A stretch of 64,000 nt of DNA, taken from contig NZ_AP024488.1 of the NCBI RefSeq assembly GCF_021654575.1, positions 5,213,501-5,277,500 on the forward strand, written 5' to 3'. The notes beneath the pieces were generated by a model, which did no database searches, was not told the origin of the DNA, and was given only the letters and a program-made list of their open reading frames with translations. Shown in pieces: positions 41,557 through 49,760 of the stretch; positions within the stretch are counted from its first letter, which is position 1; every line of letters starts with the position of its first letter. This stretch comes from Desulfoluna limicola (GTDB taxonomy: Bacteria > Desulfobacterota > Desulfobacteria > Desulfobacterales > Desulfolunaceae). A program made the translations under genes and the position numbers.

Positions 41557-41573
41557 TGGCACACACCGTGCAA
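41557..41573 (+). promoter_or_regulatory. Sigma-54 promoter of the receiver/DASS/receiver-CBS operon
   Basis: TGGCACACACCGTGCAA has GG-N10-GC spacing; the -12 element is GTGC instead of TTGC. It follows the terminator at 41468, so it starts a new unit. The gene begins at 41627. An ATGTAAAC half-site at 41584-41591 lies just downstream of the expected start. Confidence 0.75.
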
Positions 41574-41626
41574 TCTTCTGCCCATGTAAACAGGCACATC
41601 AACTGAGACGAATGAAGGAGGAGCCC

Positions 41627-42091
41627 ATGGAGAATTTGATCGTTTTGCTTGTGGACGACGAACCCCGTTACCTTGAGACCACATCACGGCTGCTGGCCCG
41701 CAAGGGGTGTGCCGTTGCCACGGCAGAATCGGGTATGGAGGCCCTTGCCCTGCTTTCCAGGGAGCCGGTGCATGTCGTGGTGCTGGACGTCAAGATGCCC
41801 GGCATGGATGGACACGAAACCTTTCGAGCCATTCGAAGGAGCCACCCTCTTGTGGAGGTGATTCTGCTCACCGGCCACGGCACCGTGGATTCTGCGGTGG
41901 AGGGGCTCAAGGCCGGGGCCTTTGATTACCTGGTGAAACCGGCGGAGATTGACCTGCTCTGGGAGAAGGTGAGTGAGGCGTGGCAGGCCAACCGTCGGCA
42001 TGCGGAGAAGATCCGGCTGGCGATGCTGGAGCGCAGCATGCAGAGCCCTCGGGAGATCATGAAACAGCAGGGACCGAAGGCCGACGCCTGA
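41627..42091 (+). CDS. Single-domain response regulator
   Basis: 154 residues from the ATG at 41627 (AAGGAGGAG just upstream). Receiver 1-122 with DD (10-11), Asp54 (VVVLDVKMPGMDG), TGH switch and Lys in YLVKPAEID, then a 35-residue charged tail. It is first in a sigma-54-type operon and followed by a DASS transporter, mirroring the receiver/DASS pair at 22555-24639. Confidence 0.92.
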   Translation: MENLIVLLVDDEPRYLETTSRLLARKGCAVATAESGMEALALLSREPVHVVVLDVKMPGMDGHETFRAIRRSHPLVEVILLTGHGTVDSAVEGLKAGAFDYLVKPAEIDLLWEKVSEAWQANRRHAEKIRLAMLERSMQSPREIMKQQGPKADA

Positions 42092-42113
42092 TGGATCGGG
42101 AAGGGAGGTAACA

Positions 42114-43967
42114 ATGGGACGACGCGACAAGCATAAGGTGACAGGGTACGACAAGTATGTGGACTGGAAGATTTTCTCCATTCCCGTGATTCTTTTTTTT
42201 CTGATTCTTCTCATGCCCACGCCTCAGGGCATGAAGGATGTGGGGACCGAGTACACGGTGGGGCCCGGATCGGTGACGAGCTATCTCTGCCAGGAACTCT
42301 TTGGGGGCAAGAGCGCGGATGCCCCCCAGTGGCAGCTCCTGACGGTTCAGATGATGGAGCGGAACATGAGAATGGGGGCTCTGACCAAAGACCGTTTTTT
42401 AAAGCGGAACGAAACATGGTGCAAGAAGTACAAGATTCCTGTGGATGGTGCCAACTTCAAGCGGGCCCATGCCTTTGTCCGGGATCAGGTGGACGGGGAC
42501 CGTTTTCTTGCCCTGATGGGCGGGGCCGTGAAGCAGAGGCGCGATACCCTCTCCTACGGTGACCTGTCGGGCAAGGAGAAGGCCGCAGCAGACAAGGGCA
42601 GCTGGAATATAAAGGTGGCCATTGCCATGATGGTCTTTGTGGTGCTCTGTTTTCTCACCGAGTGCATCCCACTGCCGGGGGTGGCATTCTGCATCGGGCT
42701 CATCCTGGTTTTTACCGGGGTGGTGACACGGCAGGAGGTGGCCATGCTCTACTGGTCGGATGCCTGCTGGTTTATCATGGGCTCCCTGATGTTTGCCGCG
42801 GCGTTTGTGAAGACGGGTGTGGACAAACGGGTTTGCCTTATGATGTTTGAAAAACTTGCGGTGCCCAACGTGCGCTGGATCACCCTGATCTTTTTTTTGA
42901 TCATCACCCCTTTGGCGGCCTTTATCTCCGACCATGCCCTGGCCGCCATGTTCCTGCCCATCGGCATGCTTCTTTATCAGAACAGCCTCACCTCAGAGGT
43001 CCCCGAGGACCCGGAACTTGCCAAAATGCTCATGATCGGCATTGCCATGGCATGCAATATCGGCGGGCCGGGTGCCCCGTCCGGTGGCGCCCGCAACGTG
43101 ATCATGATGACCTACCTCACCGATATGTTCGGGTTTGATATCGGCTACTTTCAGTGGATGACCTACTGCTTTCCCTTTTTGTTTGTCATGATTCCCGTCA
43201 CCTGGCTCATCTTGAACTGGCGGTTTAAGCCCAGGGTGACCAGTCTTGCTCCGGCCATGGCTCACCTGCGTGTCGAGATTCATAAAATGGGGGCATGGAA
43301 CAGCAAGCAGATCATCGCCCTGGTGATTTTTGTGGTGATGGTGTTCGGGTGGTTTACGGAAAAGGCGTTTTACAATATCGGCATCTACCCCGTTCGTTTA
43401 GGGATCGGTGTGATTGCGGTGGCAGGGGCCGTGGCCTACCTGCTCACCGGGGTGGTCAACTGGAGGGATTACCACGAGAAGGTCGACTGGGGTGTGGTCT
43501 GGCTTTATGCCGGGGCCATTATTTTCGGCCGGACCCTGGATACCACGGGAGCGGCCTATTGGATGGCCCGGACAGTGATTGATTTTCTGGCACCCTTTGG
43601 CATGGATTCCGGGCTTCCTCTCATGGCGGTATCAAACGGTCTGACGGCAGTGCTCACCAACCTCATGGCCGACGGCCCGGCCGCCGCTGCGGTGGGGCCC
43701 ATTACCCTGAACATGGCAGGCCTCGTTCATCCGGGGACGACGTTTTTGCCTTTCATGGCCATGAGCACCGCCATCGCCTCAAGCTTTGCCTATTGCCTGA
43801 TCATCGGAACCCCTCCCAACGCCATCGTTTACGCGTCCGGGTACCTGGAGCCGAAGGATTACCTCAGGGTGGGGTTGCCCCTGTGGTTTGTGGCCAATGT
43901 CGTTCTTTTGCTCCTCACCGGTGCTTACTGGGTGCTGCGCGGGTTTAATGCCCTGCCGGGATTTTAA
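42114..43967 (+). CDS. DASS/SLC13-family anion transporter with large extracytoplasmic insertion
   Basis: 617 residues, longer than the 490-residue paralogue at 22555. After TM1 (about 20-36) there is a hydrophilic stretch of about 125 residues (to about 165) with two Cys (SYLCQELF, ETWCKKYK), then the usual 11-12 helices. The second signature (SFAYCLIIGTPPNAIVYASGYLEPKDY) and the first (GGPGAPSGGARNVIMM) are present. Probably a Na+-coupled anion importer; the insertion may be a sensing or lid domain. Confidence 0.9.
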   Translation: MGRRDKHKVTGYDKYVDWKIFSIPVILFFLILLMPTPQGMKDVGTEYTVGPGSVTSYLCQELFGGKSADAPQWQLLTVQMMERNMRMGALTKDRFLKRNETWCKKYKIPVDGANFKRAHAFVRDQVDGDRFLALMGGAVKQRRDTLSYGDLSGKEKAAADKGSWNIKVAIAMMVFVVLCFLTECIPLPGVAFCIGLILVFTGVVTRQEVAMLYWSDACWFIMGSLMFAAAFVKTGVDKRVCLMMFEKLAVPNVRWITLIFFLIITPLAAFISDHALAAMFLPIGMLLYQNSLTSEVPEDPELAKMLMIGIAMACNIGGPGAPSGGARNVIMMTYLTDMFGFDIGYFQWMTYCFPFLFVMIPVTWLILNWRFKPRVTSLAPAMAHLRVEIHKMGAWNSKQIIALVIFVVMVFGWFTEKAFYNIGIYPVRLGIGVIAVAGAVAYLLTGVVNWRDYHEKVDWGVVWLYAGAIIFGRTLDTTGAAYWMARTVIDFLAPFGMDSGLPLMAVSNGLTAVLTNLMADGPAAAAVGPITLNMAGLVHPGTTFLPFMAMSTAIASSFAYCLIIGTPPNAIVYASGYLEPKDYLRVGLPLWFVANVVLLLLTGAYWVLRGFNALPGF

Positions 43968-43984
43968 TGACGGAGGACGTGCCT

Positions 43985-44131
43985 GTGGATGAATCAAAGA
44001 GAGATGGTACCCGCCGTTGCCAGCGCAGCGGACGCCTTGTGTTCACGGCGAAGACGGAACGCACGGTCTATTTTTTGCTGACCGTGGCGATGGCACTTTA
44101 TGGAATCTCAATTCGCTTGACGGGAGGGTAG
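43985..44131 (+). CDS. Small single-helix membrane protein
   Basis: 48 residues from a GTG start at 43985, with GGAGG 8 bases upstream; an in-frame ATG overlapping the DASS stop (43967) is the alternative (54 residues). A basic N-terminal half (KRDGTRRCQRSGR, positive-inside) is followed by one hydrophobic segment (TVYFLLTVAMALYGISIRL). It is 3 bases from the next gene and 17 from the previous one, so it is likely an accessory subunit of the transporter. Confidence 0.6.
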   Translation: MDESKRDGTRRCQRSGRLVFTAKTERTVYFLLTVAMALYGISIRLTGG

Positions 44132-44134
44132 CCC

Positions 44135-44662
44135 ATGGAGAGAGCTGAAGGAAAGAACACCTCTCCGGATGCCATGAGGTTCGGCCTGGTCTCCGTGTTG
44201 CTGTCCCCCTCGCAGGTGTATCGCGGGCTGAGGGAGCAGGGCGCCCTTCATCGCCTTTTGTGGGGGTTTTCCGGTGCCGTGCTTCTGAACGGCCTCATGA
44301 CGGGGATGGCAGCCCCGGATGGGGGCAGGGGCCTTCTTGGGGCCCTTGCCGTGGTCAATGCCCTGGGGATGGCTCTGTTAACCGCCTGTGCCGGCTGGCT
44401 TGCCCTTGGGGTGGTGAAGGGCGGACTGCCCCCCCTTGCCGTGGCGGTCCCTTGCGTGGCCTATGGCTTTGGGGTCACCCTGCTGGTTTCATGGATCCCG
44501 GGAAGTTTCTGGTTTACCGAGCCCTGGAAGTGGGCCGTCATCGGCACGGGGTTTCGGGACCTGGGAGGTCTCAGCGGGCGCAGGGCGTTTGGCGGGGTTC
44601 TTCTGATGGTGTCAGCCCTGGTGGTTCTCTTTAAAGGGATATTTATGATGCAGGGCGCGTGA
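44135..44662 (+). CDS. Multi-spanning membrane protein, Yip1-like layout, unknown function
   Basis: 175 residues. A cytoplasmic N-terminus with LLSPSQVYRGLREQGALHRLLWGF, resembling Yip1-domain proteins (SPsexxfrxl), then about four hydrophobic segments. I would not assign a function. GGGAGGG lies before the ATG. It sits between the small membrane protein and the receiver-CBS gene in the transporter operon. Confidence 0.65.
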   Translation: MERAEGKNTSPDAMRFGLVSVLLSPSQVYRGLREQGALHRLLWGFSGAVLLNGLMTGMAAPDGGRGLLGALAVVNALGMALLTACAGWLALGVVKGGLPPLAVAVPCVAYGFGVTLLVSWIPGSFWFTEPWKWAVIGTGFRDLGGLSGRRAFGGVLLMVSALVVLFKGIFMMQGA

Positions 44663-44724
44663 GGCGACCCCGGGGGGGGGGCGGTGTCAGAGCGATGTTT
44701 ACCATACTGTAGGAGAAGAGACGA

Positions 44725-45636
44725 ATGAATCATAAGATACGGGTGATGATGGTGGATGATGAGGCGCGTTTTCGCGTGGCCACCAAAAAGGTGCTGGAGC
44801 GTCGGGGGTTTGAGGTGATGACGGCGGAGTCGGGGGAGGAGGCCCTGGAACGCCTCGATGAGATGCCCCATGTGGTGGTTCTGGACATCCGCATGGAAGG
44901 AATGGATGGCCTGACGGCCTTAAGGCGCATCAAGGAGCGGCTCCCCAAGGTGCCGGTGATCATGCTCACCGGGCACGGCACCGGGGAATCTGCCGAGGAA
45001 GCCTTGGCCGCAGGCGCCTATGATTACCTCGGAAAACCCTGCGATATCGACCTGCTGGCTGCGAGGGTTTATGAGGCCGGCGTGGGGGCAGGCCCTGATT
45101 CGGAAACAGAAAAAACGGTGGGGGAGGTGATGATTCCCCTGGCCGAGTACCAAACAGCGCGCCCGAGCCAGACCCTGGATTACGCTGTCCGGTCACTGAG
45201 GGCCTCCTTTGCGCCGCGGACCCTGTCCGGCTCCCTCATTGAGTCGGGCCAACGCTCCCTTCTTGTGGTGGACGGGGGGGAGGTGAAGGGGGTGCTCTCC
45301 GTGAGGGGCCTTCTGGATGCCTTGCTTCCGGCCTATATTCATGCGGACCTCCCCAGCACGGCCTCCACCATCCGTTACTCCCCCATGTTCTGGAAAGGGC
45401 TGTTTACCTCGGAGACACGAAAGCTCATGGGGCTTAAGGTCGCTGATGTCATGACGGAGCCCCCCCATCCGGTGGACATCGAGGCAAATCTGATGGAGGC
45501 GGCGTATGTGATGGCATGCATGAATCAACGCCGGCTGGTCGTGATGGATGGCGGGCGGTGCAAAGGGGTTGTCAGGGAAGAGGAGCTCTTCTTTGAGATC
45601 GAACGCATTGCGTCCAAGGGGGGGGGAGCGCTGTAA
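44725..45636 (+). CDS. Response regulator with tandem CBS domains
   Basis: 303 residues. Receiver 1-120: DD (11-12), Asp54 (VVVLDIRMEGMDG), TGH switch, Lys in YLGKPCDID. From about 128 on, a CBS pair: first VGEVMIPLAEYQTARPSQTL...SLLVVDGGEVKGVLSVRGLLDAL, second VADVMTEPPHPVDIEANLMEAAYVM...RLVVMDGGRCKGVVREEELF. CBS pairs bind adenine nucleotides, so phosphorylation and energy state may be read together. It is last in the DASS operon. TAGGAGAAGAG precedes the ATG. Confidence 0.9.
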   Translation: MNHKIRVMMVDDEARFRVATKKVLERRGFEVMTAESGEEALERLDEMPHVVVLDIRMEGMDGLTALRRIKERLPKVPVIMLTGHGTGESAEEALAAGAYDYLGKPCDIDLLAARVYEAGVGAGPDSETEKTVGEVMIPLAEYQTARPSQTLDYAVRSLRASFAPRTLSGSLIESGQRSLLVVDGGEVKGVLSVRGLLDALLPAYIHADLPSTASTIRYSPMFWKGLFTSETRKLMGLKVADVMTEPPHPVDIEANLMEAAYVMACMNQRRLVVMDGGRCKGVVREEELFFEIERIASKGGGAL

Positions 45637-45775
45637 AAGGCAGAGCTTCGGCGATTCTGCCGGCGGCACACGGGCCTGCATCGTCTGAAGGGTGGTGACG
45701 AAGGGGCCCGGTCGTGATGCACAGGGGACAGCTCTGTGGCAAAAAAGACCGTGGCTGAAGGCGTATTGACGCAAT

Positions 45776-45812
45776 AAAAAAGGCCTGATCGATGCATCGA
45801 TCAGGCCTTTAT
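45776..45812 (-). terminator. Perfect palindromic terminator, shared by receiver-CBS gene and tRNA-Pro
   Basis: AAAGGCCTGATCGAT and ATCGATCAGGCCTTT pair without mismatch. A-rich and T-rich flanks allow action on both strands: it can end the plus-strand operon and the minus-strand tRNA-Pro at 45831. Confidence 0.85.
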
Positions 45813-45830
45813 GTGTCTGCTTTTGGTTAA

Positions 45831-45908
<78 letters not shown>

Positions 45909-45921
45909 CAAAAACAGGAGG

Positions 45922-45951
45922 GTTATACCCCCAGGTCTCGGTGGATGTCAA
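45922..45951 (-). promoter_or_regulatory. Sigma-70 promoter of tRNA-Pro copy 1
   Basis: On the minus strand TTGACA, 18 bases, TATAAC, with a G-run just before the -10. Nearly identical to the promoter of copy 2. Confidence 0.8.
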
Positions 45952-46102
45952 GCACTCATCTCTTGAATGTGATAACAGGGACCAATCTTATGTGAGCCCT
46001 GAGGCTGTGCAGGGTGAGAAAGGGCTTTTTTTACCCATCGCATGGCTTGAATTCAGGTCGGGGGGAAAGGGGGAGGCGAAGAGGTAACGGCTGCACCCCC
46101 TG

Positions 46103-46171
46103 TCGGGAGGCCCTCTGGTGAACCGTTCGACAACCTGCGTTCAAGGTGGTGCGCCTAACTGCCGGAGGGCT
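46103..46171. repeat. Degraded intergenic repeat
   Basis: GTCGGGAGGCCCTC, CAACCTGCGTTCAAGGTGGTGCGCC and a final ACTGCCGGAGGGC follow the right half of the dispersed element with many changes. It lies between the two tRNA-Pro genes. Confidence 0.45.
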
Positions 46172-46186
46172 TTCAGCGAACAGGCA

Positions 46187-46222
46187 AAAAAAAAGGTCCA
46201 ATCGGTTACGATTGGACCCTTG
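46187..46222 (-). terminator. Terminator of tRNA-Pro copy 2
   Basis: GGTCCAATCG / CGATTGGACC, loop GTTA; on the minus strand it is followed by TTTTTTTTT. Confidence 0.88.
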
Positions 46223-46236
46223 TATTTTTTATGAAT

Positions 46237-46314
<78 letters not shown>

Positions 46315-46327
46315 CAAAAACAGGAGC

Positions 46328-46357
46328 TTTATACCCCCAGGACTCGATTGATGTCAA
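46328..46357 (-). promoter_or_regulatory. Sigma-70 promoter of tRNA-Pro copy 2
   Basis: On the minus strand TTGACA, 18 bases, TATAAA. The best-looking sigma-70 promoter in the window. Confidence 0.82.
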
Positions 46358-46476
46358 GCACTCTTTGACAAAAAAATGGGCCACCCCCATAATAGCCAAA
46401 AAAACGCTGAATTCCTTGAATTTTGGCCGGTGGTCAAGCCGGTAAAATCAGGGGGTTGAAGAAAGGATGCAGTTTT

Positions 46477-47337
46477 ATGTTTCCACTTTTAAAAAATGCG
46501 CGGATTGGTGTTGTGGCCCCGTCGGGTGTTGTGGATCCCGAAAAATGTGCGAAGGGGATGGCAAGAATAAAGGCGTTGGGGTGGGAGGTGGAGGCCGATG
46601 ATGGCGTGCTGGCCTCCCGGGGGTATCTTGCCGGAGGGGAGGAGGAGCGCAAGGCATCCCTTATCCGTGTGGCAGGGGGGAACCCGGGGCTCATGGTTGC
46701 AGCGCGTGGTGGGTATGGCGCCATGCGGCTGTTGCCGAGCCTCTCTTCCGACGAACTGTTGTCCCTCCCCCTGTTTATGGGGTTCAGCGATGCCACCGCC
46801 CTTCTCGTTCGATTGGTGGGCTTGGGGAGGGTGGCCCTCCATGGCCCCACCGTTCAGTCACTGGCCACGGCGTGCCCGGAGACCCTTGAGGCCCTCGAGG
46901 GCCTCTTGCGTGGCGGGGATCGTCCCAACGCCCTCGGGGGCACCTGGACAACGCTTGTGGACGGGGAAGGAGAAGGCACTCTTTCCGGCGGCAATCTGGC
47001 CACCCTGGCCCATCTCTGCGGGACCCCTTACCAGCCCGATTTTTCGGGATGCATTCTGGCCTTGGAGGATCTCCATGAGGCCCCCTATCGCATGGATCGT
47101 GCCCTCACCCAGATGCGGTTGGCGGGTGTGTTTTCCGGGGTGGTCGGGGTGATGGTGGGGGAGTGCCTGCACTGCGGGGGGGGCGAGGTTCTTGATGGGG
47201 TATTTCGGGATATCTTTGCTCCGCTGGAGATTCCGGTGGTGACCGGGGGGCGGTTTGGGCACGGCTCCACCAACCTCCCCATGGTCTTTGGGGAGCGGGT
47301 TGCGCTCTCAACGGAGACGGGGTTTCGGTATGTCTGA
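46477..47337 (+). CDS. ldcA: LD-carboxypeptidase (muramoyltetrapeptide carboxypeptidase, S66 family)
   Basis: 286 residues from the ATG at 46477 (AAAGGA 9 bases upstream). S66 triad visible: Ser104 in FMGFSDATALL, Glu197 in ILALEDLHEAPYR, His262 in GGRFGHGSTNLPM. No signal peptide, so it acts in the cytoplasm and removes the terminal D-Ala from recycled murein tetrapeptides. The next gene overlaps its end by 8 bases. Confidence 0.92.
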   Translation: MFPLLKNARIGVVAPSGVVDPEKCAKGMARIKALGWEVEADDGVLASRGYLAGGEEERKASLIRVAGGNPGLMVAARGGYGAMRLLPSLSSDELLSLPLFMGFSDATALLVRLVGLGRVALHGPTVQSLATACPETLEALEGLLRGGDRPNALGGTWTTLVDGEGEGTLSGGNLATLAHLCGTPYQPDFSGCILALEDLHEAPYRMDRALTQMRLAGVFSGVVGVMVGECLHCGGGEVLDGVFRDIFAPLEIPVVTGGRFGHGSTNLPMVFGERVALSTETGFRYV

Positions 47338-48391
47338 TCTCCTGGGTCAAAAGATGGGGGAAGGGGTTGCCGGCGGTGTGTTTCCCGGAGGGCAGCTTCT
47401 GGTCATGGCAGGTGGCGAGGTGGTGGCGGAGCACTGCGCAGGTCGGCTTTACCCCGAAGGGGCCTTGGTGACCCCCGAGACCCTCTTTGATCTGGCGTCC
47501 CTCACCAAGCCCCTGGCCGGGGCCACCCTTGCGATGCGACTCGTGCAGGACGGGCTGCTCAGTGTTGAGGCTCCGGTGTGCCGATACCTGCCGTGGTTTT
47601 CGGGTGGCGGCCGCGAGGCTGTCACGGTGCGTCATCTGCTGGACCACTCCTCCGGTCTTCCGGCCTGGCGCCCTTTTTATGAAACCCTGGCCCCCATGGC
47701 TGAGGGAGAGCGCCGGGAAGGCTTGTGGGGGGTGCTTGAGAGCTGCTCCCTTGAGGCCCCGGCTGGCGCGAGGGTTTGTTACAGCGATATCGGGTTTATG
47801 CTTCTGAAGGTGCTGGTGGAGGCGGTGGCGCAAGAGGATGTGAGGACTCTTTTTAACAGAGAGGTGCGGACTCCGTTGCGCCTGTCTGATTTGATGTACC
47901 CCCCGGATCTGCCACCGGAAAGAGAGGTGGCGGCAACCGAGGTGTGTCCCTGGCGTCAGAAGACTCTGGTGGGGGAGGTCCATGACGACAACGCCTGGGC
48001 CATGGGGGGCGTTGCCCTTCACGCCGGGCTTTTCGGCACGTCCCGGGAGGTGGGGCGGCTCGTGTGGCACCTGGCGGCGCATCTTCACGAAGGGGGGGGT
48101 GGCCCCTTTTTTCATCGGGATGTGGTGAGGGCCTTCCTTTCGGAGTCATGTGGACGGGGGCGGGGCTTGGGGTTTGATATGCCCTCAGGTGAGGCGTCGG
48201 CAAGTGGGAAATACTTTAAAGACGGCAGTGTCGGGCACCTCGGGTTTACGGGGACCTCCTTCTGGGTCGATCCGGGGGCGGGCGTGGTGGTGGTTCTGCT
48301 CACCAACCGGGTGCACCCGTCTCGGGAAAACACGGCAATTCGTTCCTTTCGCCCGGAGGTGCATGACCTTGTGATGGAAACCCTCAGGTGA
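47330..48391 (+). CDS. Beta-lactamase-family serine hydrolase
   Basis: 353 residues from the ATG at 47330, overlapping ldcA in another frame. Class C/esterase-type motifs: Ser57-x-x-Lys60 (LASLTKPL), a YSD (VCYSDIGFMLLK) in place of YxN, and HLGFTGTSFWVDP near the C-terminus. Also typical is VRHLLDHSSGLPAW. No signal peptide is visible, so a cytoplasmic peptidase or esterase role linked to murein recycling with ldcA is plausible. The substrate is unknown. Confidence 0.88.
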   Translation: MSDLLGQKMGEGVAGGVFPGGQLLVMAGGEVVAEHCAGRLYPEGALVTPETLFDLASLTKPLAGATLAMRLVQDGLLSVEAPVCRYLPWFSGGGREAVTVRHLLDHSSGLPAWRPFYETLAPMAEGERREGLWGVLESCSLEAPAGARVCYSDIGFMLLKVLVEAVAQEDVRTLFNREVRTPLRLSDLMYPPDLPPEREVAATEVCPWRQKTLVGEVHDDNAWAMGGVALHAGLFGTSREVGRLVWHLAAHLHEGGGGPFFHRDVVRAFLSESCGRGRGLGFDMPSGEASASGKYFKDGSVGHLGFTGTSFWVDPGAGVVVVLLTNRVHPSRENTAIRSFRPEVHDLVMETLR

Positions 48392-48713
48392 CAAGGCGTT
48401 GATGGGCGGTGACGTGTGGTACTTCGGCCCCTCTTTTTAAGTTGTCAAGATGCATCTTTTCTGATAGCGGTGGAGGGTGATCATTGCCCTTGCCTGTCAT
48501 CCGGACCCAGTGCCCCACCACGTGAGGTGATGGCCGCTGAACGGGTTTTTTCTTCAGGAGAACCCCTTTTTGGGTTGTGACTGGGCGTGCAATCGGTCAA
48601 CGTAACGACGACTCAATGGAGCGAACGCAAACCACGGGTTATGCATTGCCGGTGTCGAGCTGACTCTCTTTAATTATCAGGCCATTACAAATTATCGGGA
48701 ACAAAGGCTGACT
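48392..48713. other. Intergenic region upstream of mreB
   Basis: 322 bases with no gene. It should hold the promoter of the mre operon. A weak candidate is TTGTCA-17-TAGCGG near 48441-48469. Short inverted repeats (AACCCCTTTTTGGGTT near 48560) are present but no strong terminator for the hydrolase gene. Confidence 0.4.
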
Positions 48714-49757
48714 ATGAACCTTCTTGACTCGCTGCTGGGGATATTTTCCAGCGACCTGGCCATCGACCTGGGAACGGCCAACACCCTTGTCTATGTGAAA
48801 GGTAAGGGCATTGTGCTCAGCGAACCGTCCGTGGTGGCTGTTCGCACCGACAACAGATCCAAGAACAAGGTACTGGCCGTAGGTGCCGAGGCCAAGAACA
48901 TGCTCGGCCGAACTCCTGGGAATATTGTGGCTATCCGCCCCATGCGGGACGGGGTGATTGCCGATTTTGAAGTGACGGAAGCGATGCTGAGCCATTTCAT
49001 TAAGAAGGTGCACAACAACCGCCAGAAGTTTGTCAGGCCCCGTATTATCATTGCCGTCCCTTCCGGGATTACCCAGGTGGAGAAGCGCGCGGTGAAAGAG
49101 TCTGCTGAGTCGGCAGGTGCCCGTGAGGTATTTCTCCTGGAAGAGCCCATGGCGGCAGCCATCGGTGCGGGCCTGCCCATCACCGAACCCACCTGTAACA
49201 TGGTGGTGGATATCGGCGGCGGCACCACCGAGGTGGCGGTGATCTCCCTTGCCGGCATCGTCTATTCCCGCTCGTTAAGGGTGGCCGGTGATCGCATCGA
49301 TGAAGCGATCATGCAGTACATCAAGCGGCGTTACAATCTTCTCATCGGTGAGCGCACCGCTGAAGTGATCAAGACCACCATCGGCAACGCCTACCCCGAG
49401 ACTGAGCACATCGAGACCATTGAGGTGAAGGGGCGCGATCTGGTTTCCGGGATTCCCAAGATCCTTGCCATTGACTCCGAGGAGATCCGCCAGGCCATCA
49501 GCGAGCAGATCGATGCCATTGTGGAGTGCGTGAAGATCGCTCTGGAGCAGACCCCCCCTGAGCTGGCGGCGGATATCGTGGACCGGGGCATCGTGCTTAC
49601 CGGTGGCGGGGCCCTGCTCAAAAACCTCGACAAACTCCTGAAGGAGAACACAGGTCTTCCCATTACCGTGGCCGAAGACCCGCTCTCCACCGTTGCCAAA
49701 GGGGCTGGTATGTCCCTTGACAGCATCGAAATCCTGCGCCAGGTGGTTATCAGGTAG
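48714..49757 (+). CDS. mreB: Rod-shape determining actin-like protein MreB
   Basis: 347 residues, the standard MreB length. Actin-fold motifs: phosphate 1 IDLGTANTLVYVKGKGIV, phosphate 2 VVDIGGGTTEVAVISL, adenosine GIVLTGGGALLKNLDK. MreB filaments under the membrane guide the elongasome. First gene of mreB-mreC-mreD-mrdA-rodA, predicting a rod-shaped cell. Confidence 0.98.
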   Translation: MNLLDSLLGIFSSDLAIDLGTANTLVYVKGKGIVLSEPSVVAVRTDNRSKNKVLAVGAEAKNMLGRTPGNIVAIRPMRDGVIADFEVTEAMLSHFIKKVHNNRQKFVRPRIIIAVPSGITQVEKRAVKESAESAGAREVFLLEEPMAAAIGAGLPITEPTCNMVVDIGGGTTEVAVISLAGIVYSRSLRVAGDRIDEAIMQYIKRRYNLLIGERTAEVIKTTIGNAYPETEHIETIEVKGRDLVSGIPKILAIDSEEIRQAISEQIDAIVECVKIALEQTPPELAADIVDRGIVLTGGGALLKNLDKLLKENTGLPITVAEDPLSTVAKGAGMSLDSIEILRQVVIR

Positions 49758-49760
49758 CCT

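Noticed and set aside
44695..44715. GTTTACCATACTGTAGG as another copy of the palindromic operator
   Set aside because: Half-site spacing is off and it lies inside an operon directly at a ribosome binding site, with no -24/-12 element after it.
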